This document shows, in pieces, positions 35,467 to 44,092 of a DNA stretch of 64,000 bases. Numbering within the stretch: position 1 is the first letter of the stretch; every line of letters begins with the position of its first letter. The stretch is from JBIQJD01 sp044507695 (lineage in GTDB: Bacteria > Bacteroidota > Ignavibacteria > Ignavibacteriales > Ignavibacteriaceae). The notes beneath the pieces are model-generated. The model was not told the DNA's origin, searched no databases, and was given only the letters and a program-made list of their open reading frames with translations. The translations under genes were made by a program, and so were the position numbers. Location: positions 1 to 64,000 of the forward strand of contig JBIQJD010000006.1 of NCBI GenBank assembly GCA_044507695.1, given 5' to 3'.

Positions 35467-36126
35467 ATTAAAACACTTAAAAAAATAATTATAGCTGATG
35501 ATTTCAACCTCATCCGTGAAGGATTGAAAACAATGCTTACTGCAATTCAAAATGTTGAAATTTCTGCTGAAGCCGAAACCGGGATTGATACAATTCTTAA
35601 AGTAAAAGAACATAATCCGGATATTGTAATACTTGATTATTCGATGCCGGTCTTAACCGGAATTGAAGCTGCGGGAATAATCAAAAAAGAAAATCCTGAA
35701 ACGGCTTTGATCCTTCTGTTAGACACTCAAAATGAACAGGATATTTTTGATGCATTTAATAATGGTATATCCGGAATAATTTCCAAGAATACTTCAAAGG
35801 AGGAATTACTGAAAGTACTCCGCTCGGTTTGCAAAGGAAACAGGTATATCAGTGATACATTATCAGATACAATCATCCGGAAATTAGAACAGTCTTCTGA
35901 TCATGAGATAAATAAACTTGTTTCAATTTCTTTGCTGACAAAACGTGAAAAGGAAATTCTTAAATTTGTTGCTGAAGGTTATTCAAATAGTGAAATTGCA
36001 AAAAAACTTTCCATCAGCCCGCGTACTGTTGATTCGCACAAAACACATCTTATAAAGAAACTTAATCTTACCAACAATGCTGCATTAAGAAAATTTGCAC
36101 TTGAGAAAACAGTTGATATCAATTGA
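35467..36126 (+). CDS. LuxR/NarL-type response regulator, apparently starting at ATT
   Basis: The reading from 35467 gives a complete receiver: strand KKIIIADD with the acidic pair Asp11-Asp12, phospho-acceptor Asp57 in IVILDYSMPVLTG, and Lys in IISKNTSKEE. It ends in a LuxR helix-turn-helix (LTKREKEILKFVAEGYSN ... SPRTVDSHKTHLIKKL). The first standard start, TTG at 35524, would delete the acidic pair and first strand. In-frame codons before it are ATT at 35467, seven bases after GAGGG, and ATA at 35461. ATT initiation is most likely. A sensor kinase is not in the window. 219 residues is normal for NarL-type regulators. Confidence 0.85.
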   Translation: MKTLKKIIIADDFNLIREGLKTMLTAIQNVEISAEAETGIDTILKVKEHNPDIVILDYSMPVLTGIEAAGIIKKENPETALILLLDTQNEQDIFDAFNNGISGIISKNTSKEELLKVLRSVCKGNRYISDTLSDTIIRKLEQSSDHEINKLVSISLLTKREKEILKFVAEGYSNSEIAKKLSISPRTVDSHKTHLIKKLNLTNNAALRKFALEKTVDIN

Positions 36127-36224
36127 TGGATTTTTATCTCCGGTGCTTTTTATAAATTTAGATTAAAAAGTCCGATTAAGAAATTTTTTTTTAAAAATTC
36201 CTCAAAACATCCCATTTTTAGTGC

Positions 36225-36251
36225 TTTTTTTACTGAAATTCAGTAAAAAAA
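36225..36251. repeat. 27-base near-continuous palindrome
   Basis: TTTTTTTACTGAA and TTCAGTAAAAAAA are exact reverse complements around a single A at 36238. As RNA it would fold with a short loop, U-rich on the 5' side, unlike a usual terminator. It may be a bidirectional terminator for the LuxR gene or an operator. Confidence 0.6.
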
Positions 36252-36341
36252 TACGGAAAATTCGTAATAGCTATATTCAGAAAATTTCGTATAATTCCAG
36301 CGGATTTTGAAGCTGTTTCAATCGCAAGGGTGGGGGAGATT

Positions 36342-36374
36342 AGCGGGAGGACAATGGTTGAGGGAACTCCCGCT
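36342..36374 (+). other. Stem-loop upstream of DoxX
   Basis: AGCGGGAG (36342-36349) pairs with CTCCCGCT (36367-36374) across 17 bases, 115 bases before the DoxX ATG. The T content after it (TCTTATTTT) is moderate, so it may be a weak terminator or part of a leader. Confidence 0.45.
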
Positions 36375-36489
36375 TCTTATTTTACATAAGATTATTTTTA
36401 AAAATTTTACTTATCACAAGACACCTGCATTTAATTTTTCATTTCAATTTTTAAAATTTGTTTTATCTTTTAATAAAAAGGCTGAAAAA

Positions 36490-36921
36490 ATGTTGTTCAA
36501 CACTGACGGAAAATTTAAGGATTTAGGAATATTAATTATCAGAATTGGTTTAGGATTAAGCTACATTTTTATTCATGGAGGTAAAAAAATATTAGGCGGA
36601 CCAGAAGGCTGGGCAAATACAGGTAAAGCAATTTCAAATTTTGGAATTCAATTCATGCCGGCTTTTTGGGGATTTATGGCTGCCTTTGCGGAAACTTTCG
36701 GCGGACTATTGATGATAGTGGGTTTATTTTTCCGGCCAGCTGCTGCTTTAATAATTATTACAATGATTGTTGCCGCCTCAAATCATATTGCAAAAGGTGA
36801 TCCATTTGCACGAGCCGCATATCCCATTGAATTGATGATTGTATTTATAGGATTGTTATTTATTGGTGCGGGCAAATATAGTTTGGATGAATTAATCTCT
36901 AAAAAGAAAACTACTAAATAA
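36490..36921 (+). CDS. DoxX-family membrane protein
   Basis: A 143-residue protein with four hydrophobic segments: GILIIRIGLGLSYIFIHGGKK, FWGFMAAFAETFGGLLMIVGL, AAALIIITMIVAASNHIA and YPIELMIVFIGLLFIGAG. The order and the Arg and His/Gly residues fit the DoxX/DoxD family of small membrane proteins, for which a clear enzymatic role is not known. ATG at 36490 is preferred over the longer frame from 36307, which adds 61 residues that do not look like protein. Confidence 0.85.
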   Translation: MLFNTDGKFKDLGILIIRIGLGLSYIFIHGGKKILGGPEGWANTGKAISNFGIQFMPAFWGFMAAFAETFGGLLMIVGLFFRPAAALIIITMIVAASNHIAKGDPFARAAYPIELMIVFIGLLFIGAGKYSLDELISKKKTTK

Positions 36922-36950
36922 TTTTCTTTTAAGATCAGGAAATTAAGTTG

Positions 36951-37997
36951 TTAATTGCTCAATCTCATAAATCTTGGTTCTTCCAGGGTAAGAATCAATG
37001 ATATTCTGTGAGTATCAGGAAGCCTGTCAATCTCACTTGCGGTGAACCTGGCGAAAGAATAATCAATATTTAATTTGGGAAGTTTTATACCTGCGCCAAT
37101 TGAGAATTGCTTTACATCATTGTATCCGCCGCGGATTGCAAAAATATTTTTATAGTTGTATTCAAATCCTGCGTGCATATCAAAACTAACCGGTCCTAAA
37201 TTAAAATTGGAAGCAAATCTCCTGTTTTCAAATCTTATATCGAAATCAACAGCAGGGAAGAGTTTTCCGCCGAGAAAATCAAAAAGATATGCTGCACCGA
37301 TTTTTGCTGTTGGAGTAATCAGTTCATTTCGTCCGGTATTCCACGCAACAAGTGTGGTTGTTACATCCTGAATATTTGCACCTAAATAAAAATTCTCAAA
37401 AGCATTATACTGTGCACCAATATCAAAGCCAATTCCAGTTGCACCAAAATCCTCTCCAATATCTCTGCGGATGATTTTAACGCTCGCTCCATAATAAAAT
37501 TTTTCAGAATGCCTTTTAGCAAATGATAAGTAAAATGCCCAATCCTGGTTTGAAAAATATTCTATCAATCCCGGGTCAATTCTTCCTGCAGGCTGATTTA
37601 TATCATAAATTACTTGTCCGGTATTTCTATCAACCAATGCATTTCGTGTATCGGGAATTCCATCAACACCTAATCTTATAACACTAAATCCAAAACTCAT
37701 ATCGCTTCCGTAAGGAATAGCCACGGCGCCGTAATCATAATTAACAAGATCACCAAACTGCTCTGCGTGCATTAAAGAAATTTGCGGATAATTCAGATTT
37801 GCAAGCCCGGCAGGGTTGTAATAACCGGCAGAAATATCATTTGCAAAAGCTGTAAAAGCCCCTCCCATTCCAAGCGCACGTCCGCCAACGCCAATTGCCA
37901 TAAATTCTCCGGCGTACTTTCCAAAAACTGTCTGAGCATTAATTTGAATTAATGATGAGATGAGAATTGCTATGATTAAAATTGCTTTTTTATGCAT
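36951..37997 (-). CDS. PorV/PorQ-like outer-membrane protein (UPF0164 family)
   Basis: The signal peptide (AILIIAILISSLIQINAQ) is followed by GVGGRALGMGGAFTAFANDISAGYYNPAGLANL, the hallmark of the PorV/UPF0164 family, which is broken by no gap. The rest is beta-barrel-like. PorV-family proteins act in the type IX secretion system as shuttle or attachment partners for cargo. The protein is 348 residues. It is preceded on the minus strand by gpmI with a large hairpin between. A second family member is encoded at 59359. Confidence 0.85.
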   Translation of the reverse strand: MHKKAILIIAILISSLIQINAQTVFGKYAGEFMAIGVGGRALGMGGAFTAFANDISAGYYNPAGLANLNYPQISLMHAEQFGDLVNYDYGAVAIPYGSDMSFGFSVIRLGVDGIPDTRNALVDRNTGQVIYDINQPAGRIDPGLIEYFSNQDWAFYLSFAKRHSEKFYYGASVKIIRRDIGEDFGATGIGFDIGAQYNAFENFYLGANIQDVTTTLVAWNTGRNELITPTAKIGAAYLFDFLGGKLFPAVDFDIRFENRRFASNFNLGPVSFDMHAGFEYNYKNIFAIRGGYNDVKQFSIGAGIKLPKLNIDYSFARFTASEIDRLPDTHRISLILTLEEPRFMRLSN

Positions 37998-38104
37998 TAA
38001 AGGATTTCTGTTTTATAAAATTATTGCGGAAAAGATTGGTAATTCGTTCCTGAAAATCAAGGTAAAATATTTGTACAGATAATTTATGGATTTGAAATAA
38101 CTTA

Positions 38105-38152
38105 TTGCCATTCCCGCAAAACTTTGAACTGCTGTTTTAACGGGAATGGCAA
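38105..38152 (-). other. Long stem-loop between gpmI and the PorV-like gene
   Basis: TTGCCATTCCCG (38105-38116) pairs perfectly over 12 bases with CGGGAATGGCAA (38141-38152), and an inner AAAAC/GTTTT pair extends it. It lies just past the gpmI stop in the gpmI transcript direction. No T-run follows, so it may be a processing or stabilising hairpin rather than an intrinsic terminator. Confidence 0.6.
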
Positions 38153-38172
38153 AATATCTTCTATATAAAATC

Positions 38173-39804
38173 CTACTTTTCAAAGGTTATAAGTGAATCA
38201 TCATAATCATTCACTTTTTTATAACCAAGAAAATTTAGAATTGTAGCTGCAATATTTGTTAATCCGGGATTTTTAATATCTGCAATTTTATATTCTCCAT
38301 TATACTGCGGATCATAGATAATGAATGGAACAGGATTAAGCGTATGAGATGTTTTAGGAATTTTTTCACCATTTTTTGAAACAGTAAACATCTCATCAGC
38401 ATTTCCGTGATCTGCAGTTACAAGAGCAATTCCGCCAAGCTCATCAATAACTTCAAGCATACGTCCAACACATTCATCAGTTGTTTCAACGGCAATAATT
38501 GATGCTTGCAAATCTCCCGAGTGGCCAACCATATCTCCGTTTGGATAATTTATCCTTCCAAACTGATATTTACCTGTTTTCAAAAGCTGAATGGCTTTAT
38601 CTGTAATTTCATACGCTTTCATTTTGGGAGCTTTTTGAAATTCAATTTTATCAGATGGAATCTCAACATAGGTTTCAAGTGATTCATCAATATAACCAGA
38701 ACGGTTACCATTCCAGAAATAAGTTACATGGCCATACTTCTGAGTTTCAGAAATAGCGAAGGAATGTATTTTTTCTGTGCAAAGATATTCACTTATTGTT
38801 CTGTCTATCTCTGGGGGAAATACGAGATAATTTTTCGGAATTAATTTATCGCCATCGTACTGCATCATTCCTGCGAAAAATACTTGAGGATATCTTTCAC
38901 GATCAAATTCATTAAAATCTTCTTCTTCAAACGCGCGTGAAATTTCTATAGCTCTATCTCCACGGAAGTTAAAGAATACAACTGCATCGCCGTTCTCAAT
39001 TGTTCCTATTGGCGTTTCATTTTCATCAACAATTACAAATGCATCCAGGTACTGATCAATTACCTGATCATTTTCTGCATACATTTCTGTAACTGCCTGA
39101 ATTGCTGAAGCAAATTTTCTTCCTTTACCGAGTACATGTGCATCCCAGCCGCGTTTAACAATGTTCCAATCAGCATTATATCTATCCATTGTAGTTTTCA
39201 TTCTTCCGCCCCCCGAAGCAATTCTGTAATCCAAACCGCGGGAATCTAATTCCTTCAATAAACTTTCAAGCTGTTCCAAATAAATTAATGCAGATCTTCC
39301 TGGAACATCCCTTCCATCAAGCAAGGTATGCAAGCGCACTTTTTTAACTCCGGATTCAGCACATTTATTTAACAGAGCAAACAAATGATTAATGTGTGAA
39401 TGAACATTTCCATCAGACAGTAAACCTATGAAGTGAACGGTGTTTCCTTTCAATGCGCGGCTAATAATTTCATTCCAGATATTTGTTTGAAAAATCTGAC
39501 CCGAAGCTATTGAATTATTTACAAGTTTTGCACCCTGAGCAAAAACTCTTCCTGCGCCAATTGCATTATGTCCAACTTCACTGTTTCCCATATCATCATC
39601 AGATGGCAAGCCAACTGCAGGGCCGTGAGCTTTTAATTGAGTATAAAGAGGAGAGTTAAATAGTTTATCAAGTACAGGAGTTTTTGCAAGATACACCGCA
39701 TTGCCTTCATATTCTTTTCCTATTCCAACGCCATCCATAATAATCAGCAGTAGCGGGCCTTTTCTGCCGTGAAAGTTTTCCAATTTTTCTAATTTCAATT
39801 CCAT
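38173..39804 (-). CDS. gpmI: 2,3-bisphosphoglycerate-independent phosphoglycerate mutase
   Basis: The enzyme interconverts 3- and 2-phosphoglycerate in glycolysis and gluconeogenesis using two Mn ions and a phosphoserine. LLLIIMDGVGIG gives the first metal Asp, DDDMGNSEVGHNAIGAG the catalytic Ser, VRLHTLLDGRDVPGRS the sugar-binding part and VTADHGNADEM the second metal site. Length 543 is slightly above the usual 510. It has no close partner on the minus strand; the next gene (SMP-30-like) lies 140 bases away. Confidence 0.96.
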   Translation of the reverse strand: MELKLEKLENFHGRKGPLLLIIMDGVGIGKEYEGNAVYLAKTPVLDKLFNSPLYTQLKAHGPAVGLPSDDDMGNSEVGHNAIGAGRVFAQGAKLVNNSIASGQIFQTNIWNEIISRALKGNTVHFIGLLSDGNVHSHINHLFALLNKCAESGVKKVRLHTLLDGRDVPGRSALIYLEQLESLLKELDSRGLDYRIASGGGRMKTTMDRYNADWNIVKRGWDAHVLGKGRKFASAIQAVTEMYAENDQVIDQYLDAFVIVDENETPIGTIENGDAVVFFNFRGDRAIEISRAFEEEDFNEFDRERYPQVFFAGMMQYDGDKLIPKNYLVFPPEIDRTISEYLCTEKIHSFAISETQKYGHVTYFWNGNRSGYIDESLETYVEIPSDKIEFQKAPKMKAYEITDKAIQLLKTGKYQFGRINYPNGDMVGHSGDLQASIIAVETTDECVGRMLEVIDELGGIALVTADHGNADEMFTVSKNGEKIPKTSHTLNPVPFIIYDPQYNGEYKIADIKNPGLTNIAATILNFLGYKKVNDYDDSLITFEK

Positions 39805-39944
39805 TTTATTCCTTTAATAAAAAAATTTCATAAATAGACTATCAAAAATAGCTATGACTAATGCGGGAAGCAAAAGCAGAATATGCACAAATATAGAAGA
39901 TGTCTGTTAGGTAAATCCGCTTTAGGATTTTGGTTTAAATTTTT

Positions 39945-40838
39945 TTACCTGATTGGGGATGATAATAATTTTAATCCGGCTGTTTTTACAGAAGTTTTAT
40001 AGACAGAATTGGTTTCATCTTCAGTGATAAAAAGAGTTTTCATATCTGTGCCGCCGAATTCAATATTACTTGGTTTTTTACCGGGAGCTTTAATTTCTTC
40101 TTTTATGGTTCCATCAGGTGAGATTATAAAAATTGTACCGCTGCCAAAATGAGCAGCGTATAAATTTTCTTCAACATCAAAAGCAATTCCATCAGGATCA
40201 CCGCCGGGCAGATCAACAAAAACAGATTTGTTATTTACATTTCCTTTTTCATCAACATCAAATTTTAATATTCTGTTTTGGGCTGATTCACACACGAATA
40301 AATTTTTACAATCAGCAGAGAATGCAATTCCATTCGGGAAGCACAAACTGTCAGCGATTAATATAACATTACGGGTGTCATTATCTATTCTGAAAACTCT
40401 ACCATCCGGTTTATCTTTTCCATAAGATTTTGGATCAGTGAAGTAAAGATTTCCTTTATTATCAAAAGCAAGATCATTCGGGCGGTTGAATTTTATTCCA
40501 TTATAACCGGATGCATAAATTTCTGATTCACCCTCAGTTGTTATTTTTAAGATTGCTCCAATTCCATAATCACATGCAAAGAGTTCACCATGTTTATTAA
40601 ATGTTAATCCGTTTGTTTGTTTTAATTTAAACGGCTGCTGTGTTGAATCAAGAAAGACAGAAACATTATCATCATTTATTTTAGAAATGAATCCGCCATA
40701 ACAACTTGAAACGTAAAGATCATTTCCATTCCATGCCGGGCCCTCGGGAAATTGTAAATTCCCGGCAATTAATTGCCATTCAACTTGTGCGTGTGAAATA
40801 TTCATAATCATAATAAAAATTATTAAAAATTTGTACAC
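39945..40838 (-). CDS. Secreted SMP-30/gluconolactonase-like beta-propeller protein
   Basis: The signal peptide MYKFLIIFIMIMNISHAQ is followed by a propeller with repeated motifs of the SMP-30/LRE family: LQFPEGPAWNGNDLYVSSC, RPNDLAFDNKGNLYFTDP, LCFPNGIAFSADCKNLFVCES and DPDGIAFDVEENLYAAH. These provide the calcium-coordinating Glu, Asn and Asp residues. It may be a periplasmic lactonase; the substrate is unknown. Length 297 is normal. It is separate from the ABC operon downstream, with a 60-base gap. Confidence 0.82.
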   Translation of the reverse strand: MYKFLIIFIMIMNISHAQVEWQLIAGNLQFPEGPAWNGNDLYVSSCYGGFISKINDDNVSVFLDSTQQPFKLKQTNGLTFNKHGELFACDYGIGAILKITTEGESEIYASGYNGIKFNRPNDLAFDNKGNLYFTDPKSYGKDKPDGRVFRIDNDTRNVILIADSLCFPNGIAFSADCKNLFVCESAQNRILKFDVDEKGNVNNKSVFVDLPGGDPDGIAFDVEENLYAAHFGSGTIFIISPDGTIKEEIKAPGKKPSNIEFGGTDMKTLFITEDETNSVYKTSVKTAGLKLLSSPIR

Positions 40839-40898
40839 CGAATTCTCCCATCTTAAATTTTTTAATTCATGTGTTCTTTAATTTTAGAGGAACCGAAA

Positions 40899-42029
40899 TT
40901 AATCCAAATTCTTTTTGAACCTTAACGAACTCAAAAACAGAATTACTGTACCGGATAAAAATAATATTAATGCCTGAAACCACAAATCATTGAAGCCTAA
41001 TCCTTTTAAAACAACCCCACGGATAATTTCCATAAAATAACGCATTGGAATTACATAGGTAAAATATTGAATTACCCGCGGCATGTTTTCAATCGGGAAA
41101 GCAAATCCTGAAAGAAAAACCATCGGCATCATAATTACAAAGATAGCAATCATCATTGCCTGCTGCTGCGTTTTTGTAATTGTTGAAACGAACAATCCTA
41201 AGCCAAGTGTTGAAAGTACAAACAAAGCAGTTGATAAAAATAAAAATGCTTCGCTTCCGCGGATTGGAATGTTAAAGAAAATCTGCATTGCACCGAGCAC
41301 GATTATTACTGCTGCAAAACCGAGAATTGTAAACGGTACAAGTTTGCCGATTATCATCTGATGTGGTTTTATTGGTGTAACTATTAATTGTTCAAGTGTG
41401 CCGATTTCTTTTTCCTTAACGATTGCAAGTGAAGTAAGTATTAACGTAACAATCATCAAAAGCAGAGCGGCAATTCCGGGAACCATAAAATTTCTTGTCT
41501 TCAATTCAGGATTATACCAGATTCTCGGTTCCGCAGAAATAGTTCCGGATAAAGAAATTTTTCTTCCTGTTCTTTCCATTAATTGAACAACAAGCGATCG
41601 GGAGTAATCAGCAGCAATTGCCTGAATATATCCTGCTGCAATTGAAGCAGTGTTTCCGTCTGATCCATCAATAATTAATTGAATAGGAGCAGGTTTGCCG
41701 CGCAAAATATTTTTTTCAAAATCATCTGGAAAAACCACTGCGAGAATTGCGTTTCCTTTCATTATCTGATTTGTAACTTCATCATAATTATACGCTTTGT
41801 ATTTTATTTGGAAATAGGCTGAACTTGTCAGATCATTAATAAATTTTCTGCTTTCGGTTGAATTATCCATATCATAAACAACTGCAGCAACTTTGTGAAC
41901 ATCAAGCACGGCTGCATATCCTAAAAGAATCATCTGCAGTACAGGTGCAATTAAAACCAATACAAACATTTTTGGATCTCGTTTGAACTGCAAAAATTCT
42001 TTTTTTATAAGATGTAAAATAATTTGCAT
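40899..42029 (-). CDS. ABC-2 type transporter permease (YbhR-like)
   Basis: One of two paired permeases in an export operon. It has an N-terminal signal-anchor segment (FVLVLIAPVLQMILLGYAAV), a large extracytoplasmic loop from about 50 to 170, and five hydrophobic spans after residue 175, as in the YhhJ/YbhR/YbhS group. It is the last gene of the operon, 2 bases after the other permease. The substrate is not predictable; in E. coli this architecture (YbhFSR with an HlyD-like partner) affects drug and cation export. Confidence 0.87.
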   Translation of the reverse strand: MQIILHLIKKEFLQFKRDPKMFVLVLIAPVLQMILLGYAAVLDVHKVAAVVYDMDNSTESRKFINDLTSSAYFQIKYKAYNYDEVTNQIMKGNAILAVVFPDDFEKNILRGKPAPIQLIIDGSDGNTASIAAGYIQAIAADYSRSLVVQLMERTGRKISLSGTISAEPRIWYNPELKTRNFMVPGIAALLLMIVTLILTSLAIVKEKEIGTLEQLIVTPIKPHQMIIGKLVPFTILGFAAVIIVLGAMQIFFNIPIRGSEAFLFLSTALFVLSTLGLGLFVSTITKTQQQAMMIAIFVIMMPMVFLSGFAFPIENMPRVIQYFTYVIPMRYFMEIIRGVVLKGLGFNDLWFQALILFLSGTVILFLSSLRFKKNLD

Positions 42030-42031
42030 GA

Positions 42032-43165
42032 TCAGGCTGATAATAATTTTTTTCTGTGCACAATTACTGCAAGCGTACCCATCAGTAATGTGAAGATTGC
42101 CAGGTAAATTAACTGACCCCAGAACGCTTCAACTCCGGCTCCACGCAGAATTATTGCACGGAGAATTACTATAAAAAATTTTGCGGGAGAAATATTTGTT
42201 AATATTTGAACAGCTAACGGCATGCTGTTAATCGGAAAGATGAATCCCGATAAAATTAAAGATGGCAGAAGTGAAGCGAATGTGCTCATCATAAATGCAA
42301 CCTGCTGCGAATCTGCAATTGTTGAGATAAAAATTCCAAGTGTTGTTGATGCGGTAATAAAAAATAGTGTGCATAAAAAAAGTAAAATCAAACTTCCGCG
42401 TACTTCAATATCAAACAGAATGTATCCGGCAATAAGAATGAGAGCCGCATCAAGCAGTGCAATTATTATGTAAGGAAAAATTTTACCAACTAACAATTCA
42501 AATGAAGAAGCGGGTGAAACATCTATCTGTTCAATTGTACCGCGTTCTTTTTCACGGACGAGTGATAGTGAAACACTGATAATTGCAGTGATAATGAGAA
42601 TCATTGCAATCAATCCCGGTATTAAAAATTTTGTTGTTTGTAAGGTTGGATTAAACCAGAAAACCGGCTGAAGATCTAATGGCTGATATATCTGGATACC
42701 TTTCACCGCAAGAATTTCACTACTTATTTTTTGATTGAATGAAGCTGTTGCTCCTATTACATAATTCCTGATTATGGTAGCAGTGTTTGCATTTACTCCA
42801 TCAATCAGATATTGAATTTTAACTTCTCTGGAGGAATAATAATCAGCAGCAAAATTGTGTGGGATTACAACCACGCATTGAGCAGCAGATTCCTCAAGTG
42901 CTTTCTTTATTTGTGATTCATCATTTATATATTCAACAAGATCAAAATATTCCGAATTAATTAATGATCGTATAAATTCTCTGCTGAATTCAGTTTTATC
43001 TTTATCATAAACCGCGAGTTGAATATGTTTAACATCAAAATTAATTGCATATCCAAAAATGATAAGTAGAAAAACAGGGAAGAAGAGAAGAACAAACAAA
43101 AGCCGTACATCTCTCAGAAGCTGCTTGATTTCTTTTTTCGATATTGCTTTAATGCGTGTAAACAT
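42032..43165 (-). CDS. ABC-2 type transporter permease (YbhS-like)
   Basis: A close paralogue of the adjacent permease (377 against 376 residues): RDVRLLFVLLFFPVFLLIIFGYA starts the membrane part, a loop of about 130 residues follows, and LSLVREKERGTIEQIDVSP matches the LAIVKEKEIGTLEQLIVTP of its partner. Both therefore form a heterodimeric membrane domain. It lies six bases after the ATPase gene and two bases before the next permease. Confidence 0.87.
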   Translation of the reverse strand: MFTRIKAISKKEIKQLLRDVRLLFVLLFFPVFLLIIFGYAINFDVKHIQLAVYDKDKTEFSREFIRSLINSEYFDLVEYINDESQIKKALEESAAQCVVVIPHNFAADYYSSREVKIQYLIDGVNANTATIIRNYVIGATASFNQKISSEILAVKGIQIYQPLDLQPVFWFNPTLQTTKFLIPGLIAMILIITAIISVSLSLVREKERGTIEQIDVSPASSFELLVGKIFPYIIIALLDAALILIAGYILFDIEVRGSLILLFLCTLFFITASTTLGIFISTIADSQQVAFMMSTFASLLPSLILSGFIFPINSMPLAVQILTNISPAKFFIVILRAIILRGAGVEAFWGQLIYLAIFTLLMGTLAVIVHRKKLLSA

Positions 43166-43171
43166 TCAGCA

Positions 43172-44092
43172 TCATTTTTTTTCAAGAAGATGAATGAACA
43201 CATCTTCCAGTGTTGGTACAATTTTGTTTATTTTGTTCACGCGGATTGAATTATCATTTAACATTTGTTTTACAGAAGCATCACCGGGATAATTTTCATT
43301 AATATTTATGTGAATATTGTTTCCGAAGATTGAAGTATCATTTATGAAATTTTGTTTCTCAAGCAATTCCATCGCATCAATAACTTTCTCACATTCAATT
43401 TCAATGATAGGATGTTTGAGATATTTGGTTTTAAGTTCGTAAGGATTTCCGTGTGCAATTATTTTTCCGGCATCAATCAATATAATATCACTGCAGAATT
43501 CAGCTTCTTCCAGATAATGAGTTGTAACAAGAACAGTAGTTCCGTTAAATGCAAGATTGTTAATCAGATCCCAGAAATTTCTCCGTGAAACAGGATCAAC
43601 ACCGCTCGTTGGCTCATCCAGAAAAACTACATCTGGTTTATGAATAACTGCTGTACCAAGCGCTAATCTTTGTTTAATTCCAACCGGAAGTGAGCCGGTC
43701 AATATTTCTTCTTTTCCTGAAAGATTAGCAGTTTCAAGAACCCATTTCCTTCTCTCATCAAGTTCTTTTTTGCTTAATCCATAAACCCCGCCAAAAAAAT
43801 TTATATTCTCTTCAACAGTAAGATCATTATAGAGAGAAAATTTTTGAGACATATAGCCAATATTATTTTTTACTTTTTCAGGCTCACGTTTAACGCTGAA
43901 TCCTGCTACTATTGCATCGCCATCTGTTGGTTTAAGCAGAGCGCAAAGCATTTTAATTGTTGTTGATTTGCCGGCACCGTTTGCGCCAAGTACTCCAAAC
44001 ACTTCTCCTTTGTTAACATTAAATGATATTCCATCAACTGCGGTAAACGTGCCGAATTTTTTTGTGAAATTATTTACTTCAATGCTATGCAT
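43172..44092 (-). CDS. ABC transporter ATP-binding protein
   Basis: A complete nucleotide-binding domain with Walker A GVLGANGAGKSTTIKML, Q-loop MSQKFSLYND, a variant signature LTGSLPVGIKQRLALG in place of LSGG, and Walker B VVFLDEPTSGVDPVS, with a His in TTHYLEEAE. A C-terminal extension follows. Upstream ATGs at 44098 and 44134 are possible; I chose 44092, giving an eight-base overlap with the first ATPase gene. The signature change (SLPVG for SGG) is also found in YbhF-type half domains. Confidence 0.88.
   Translation of the reverse strand: MHSIEVNNFTKKFGTFTAVDGISFNVNKGEVFGVLGANGAGKSTTIKMLCALLKPTDGDAIVAGFSVKREPEKVKNNIGYMSQKFSLYNDLTVEENINFFGGVYGLSKKELDERRKWVLETANLSGKEEILTGSLPVGIKQRLALGTAVIHKPDVVFLDEPTSGVDPVSRRNFWDLINNLAFNGTTVLVTTHYLEEAEFCSDIILIDAGKIIAHGNPYELKTKYLKHPIIEIECEKVIDAMELLEKQNFINDTSIFGNNIHININENYPGDASVKQMLNDNSIRVNKINKIVPTLEDVFIHLLEKK

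Larger units (their letters stand above)
36127..36489. other. Intergenic region upstream of the DoxX gene
   Basis: This is a 363-base gap. It holds a 13-bp perfect inverted repeat at 36225-36251 and a second stem at 36342-36374, both listed separately. An in-frame extension of the DoxX ORF to 36307 exists, but it lacks a start with a ribosome-binding site and reads as low-complexity sequence, so I treat it as non-coding. Confidence 0.5.

Noticed and set aside
36307..36489. An N-terminal extension of 61 codons for the DoxX protein.
   Set aside because: The extra residues do not look like a DoxX start and pass through a stem-loop at 36342-36374; ATG 36490 gives the normal family length and begins just before the first membrane span.
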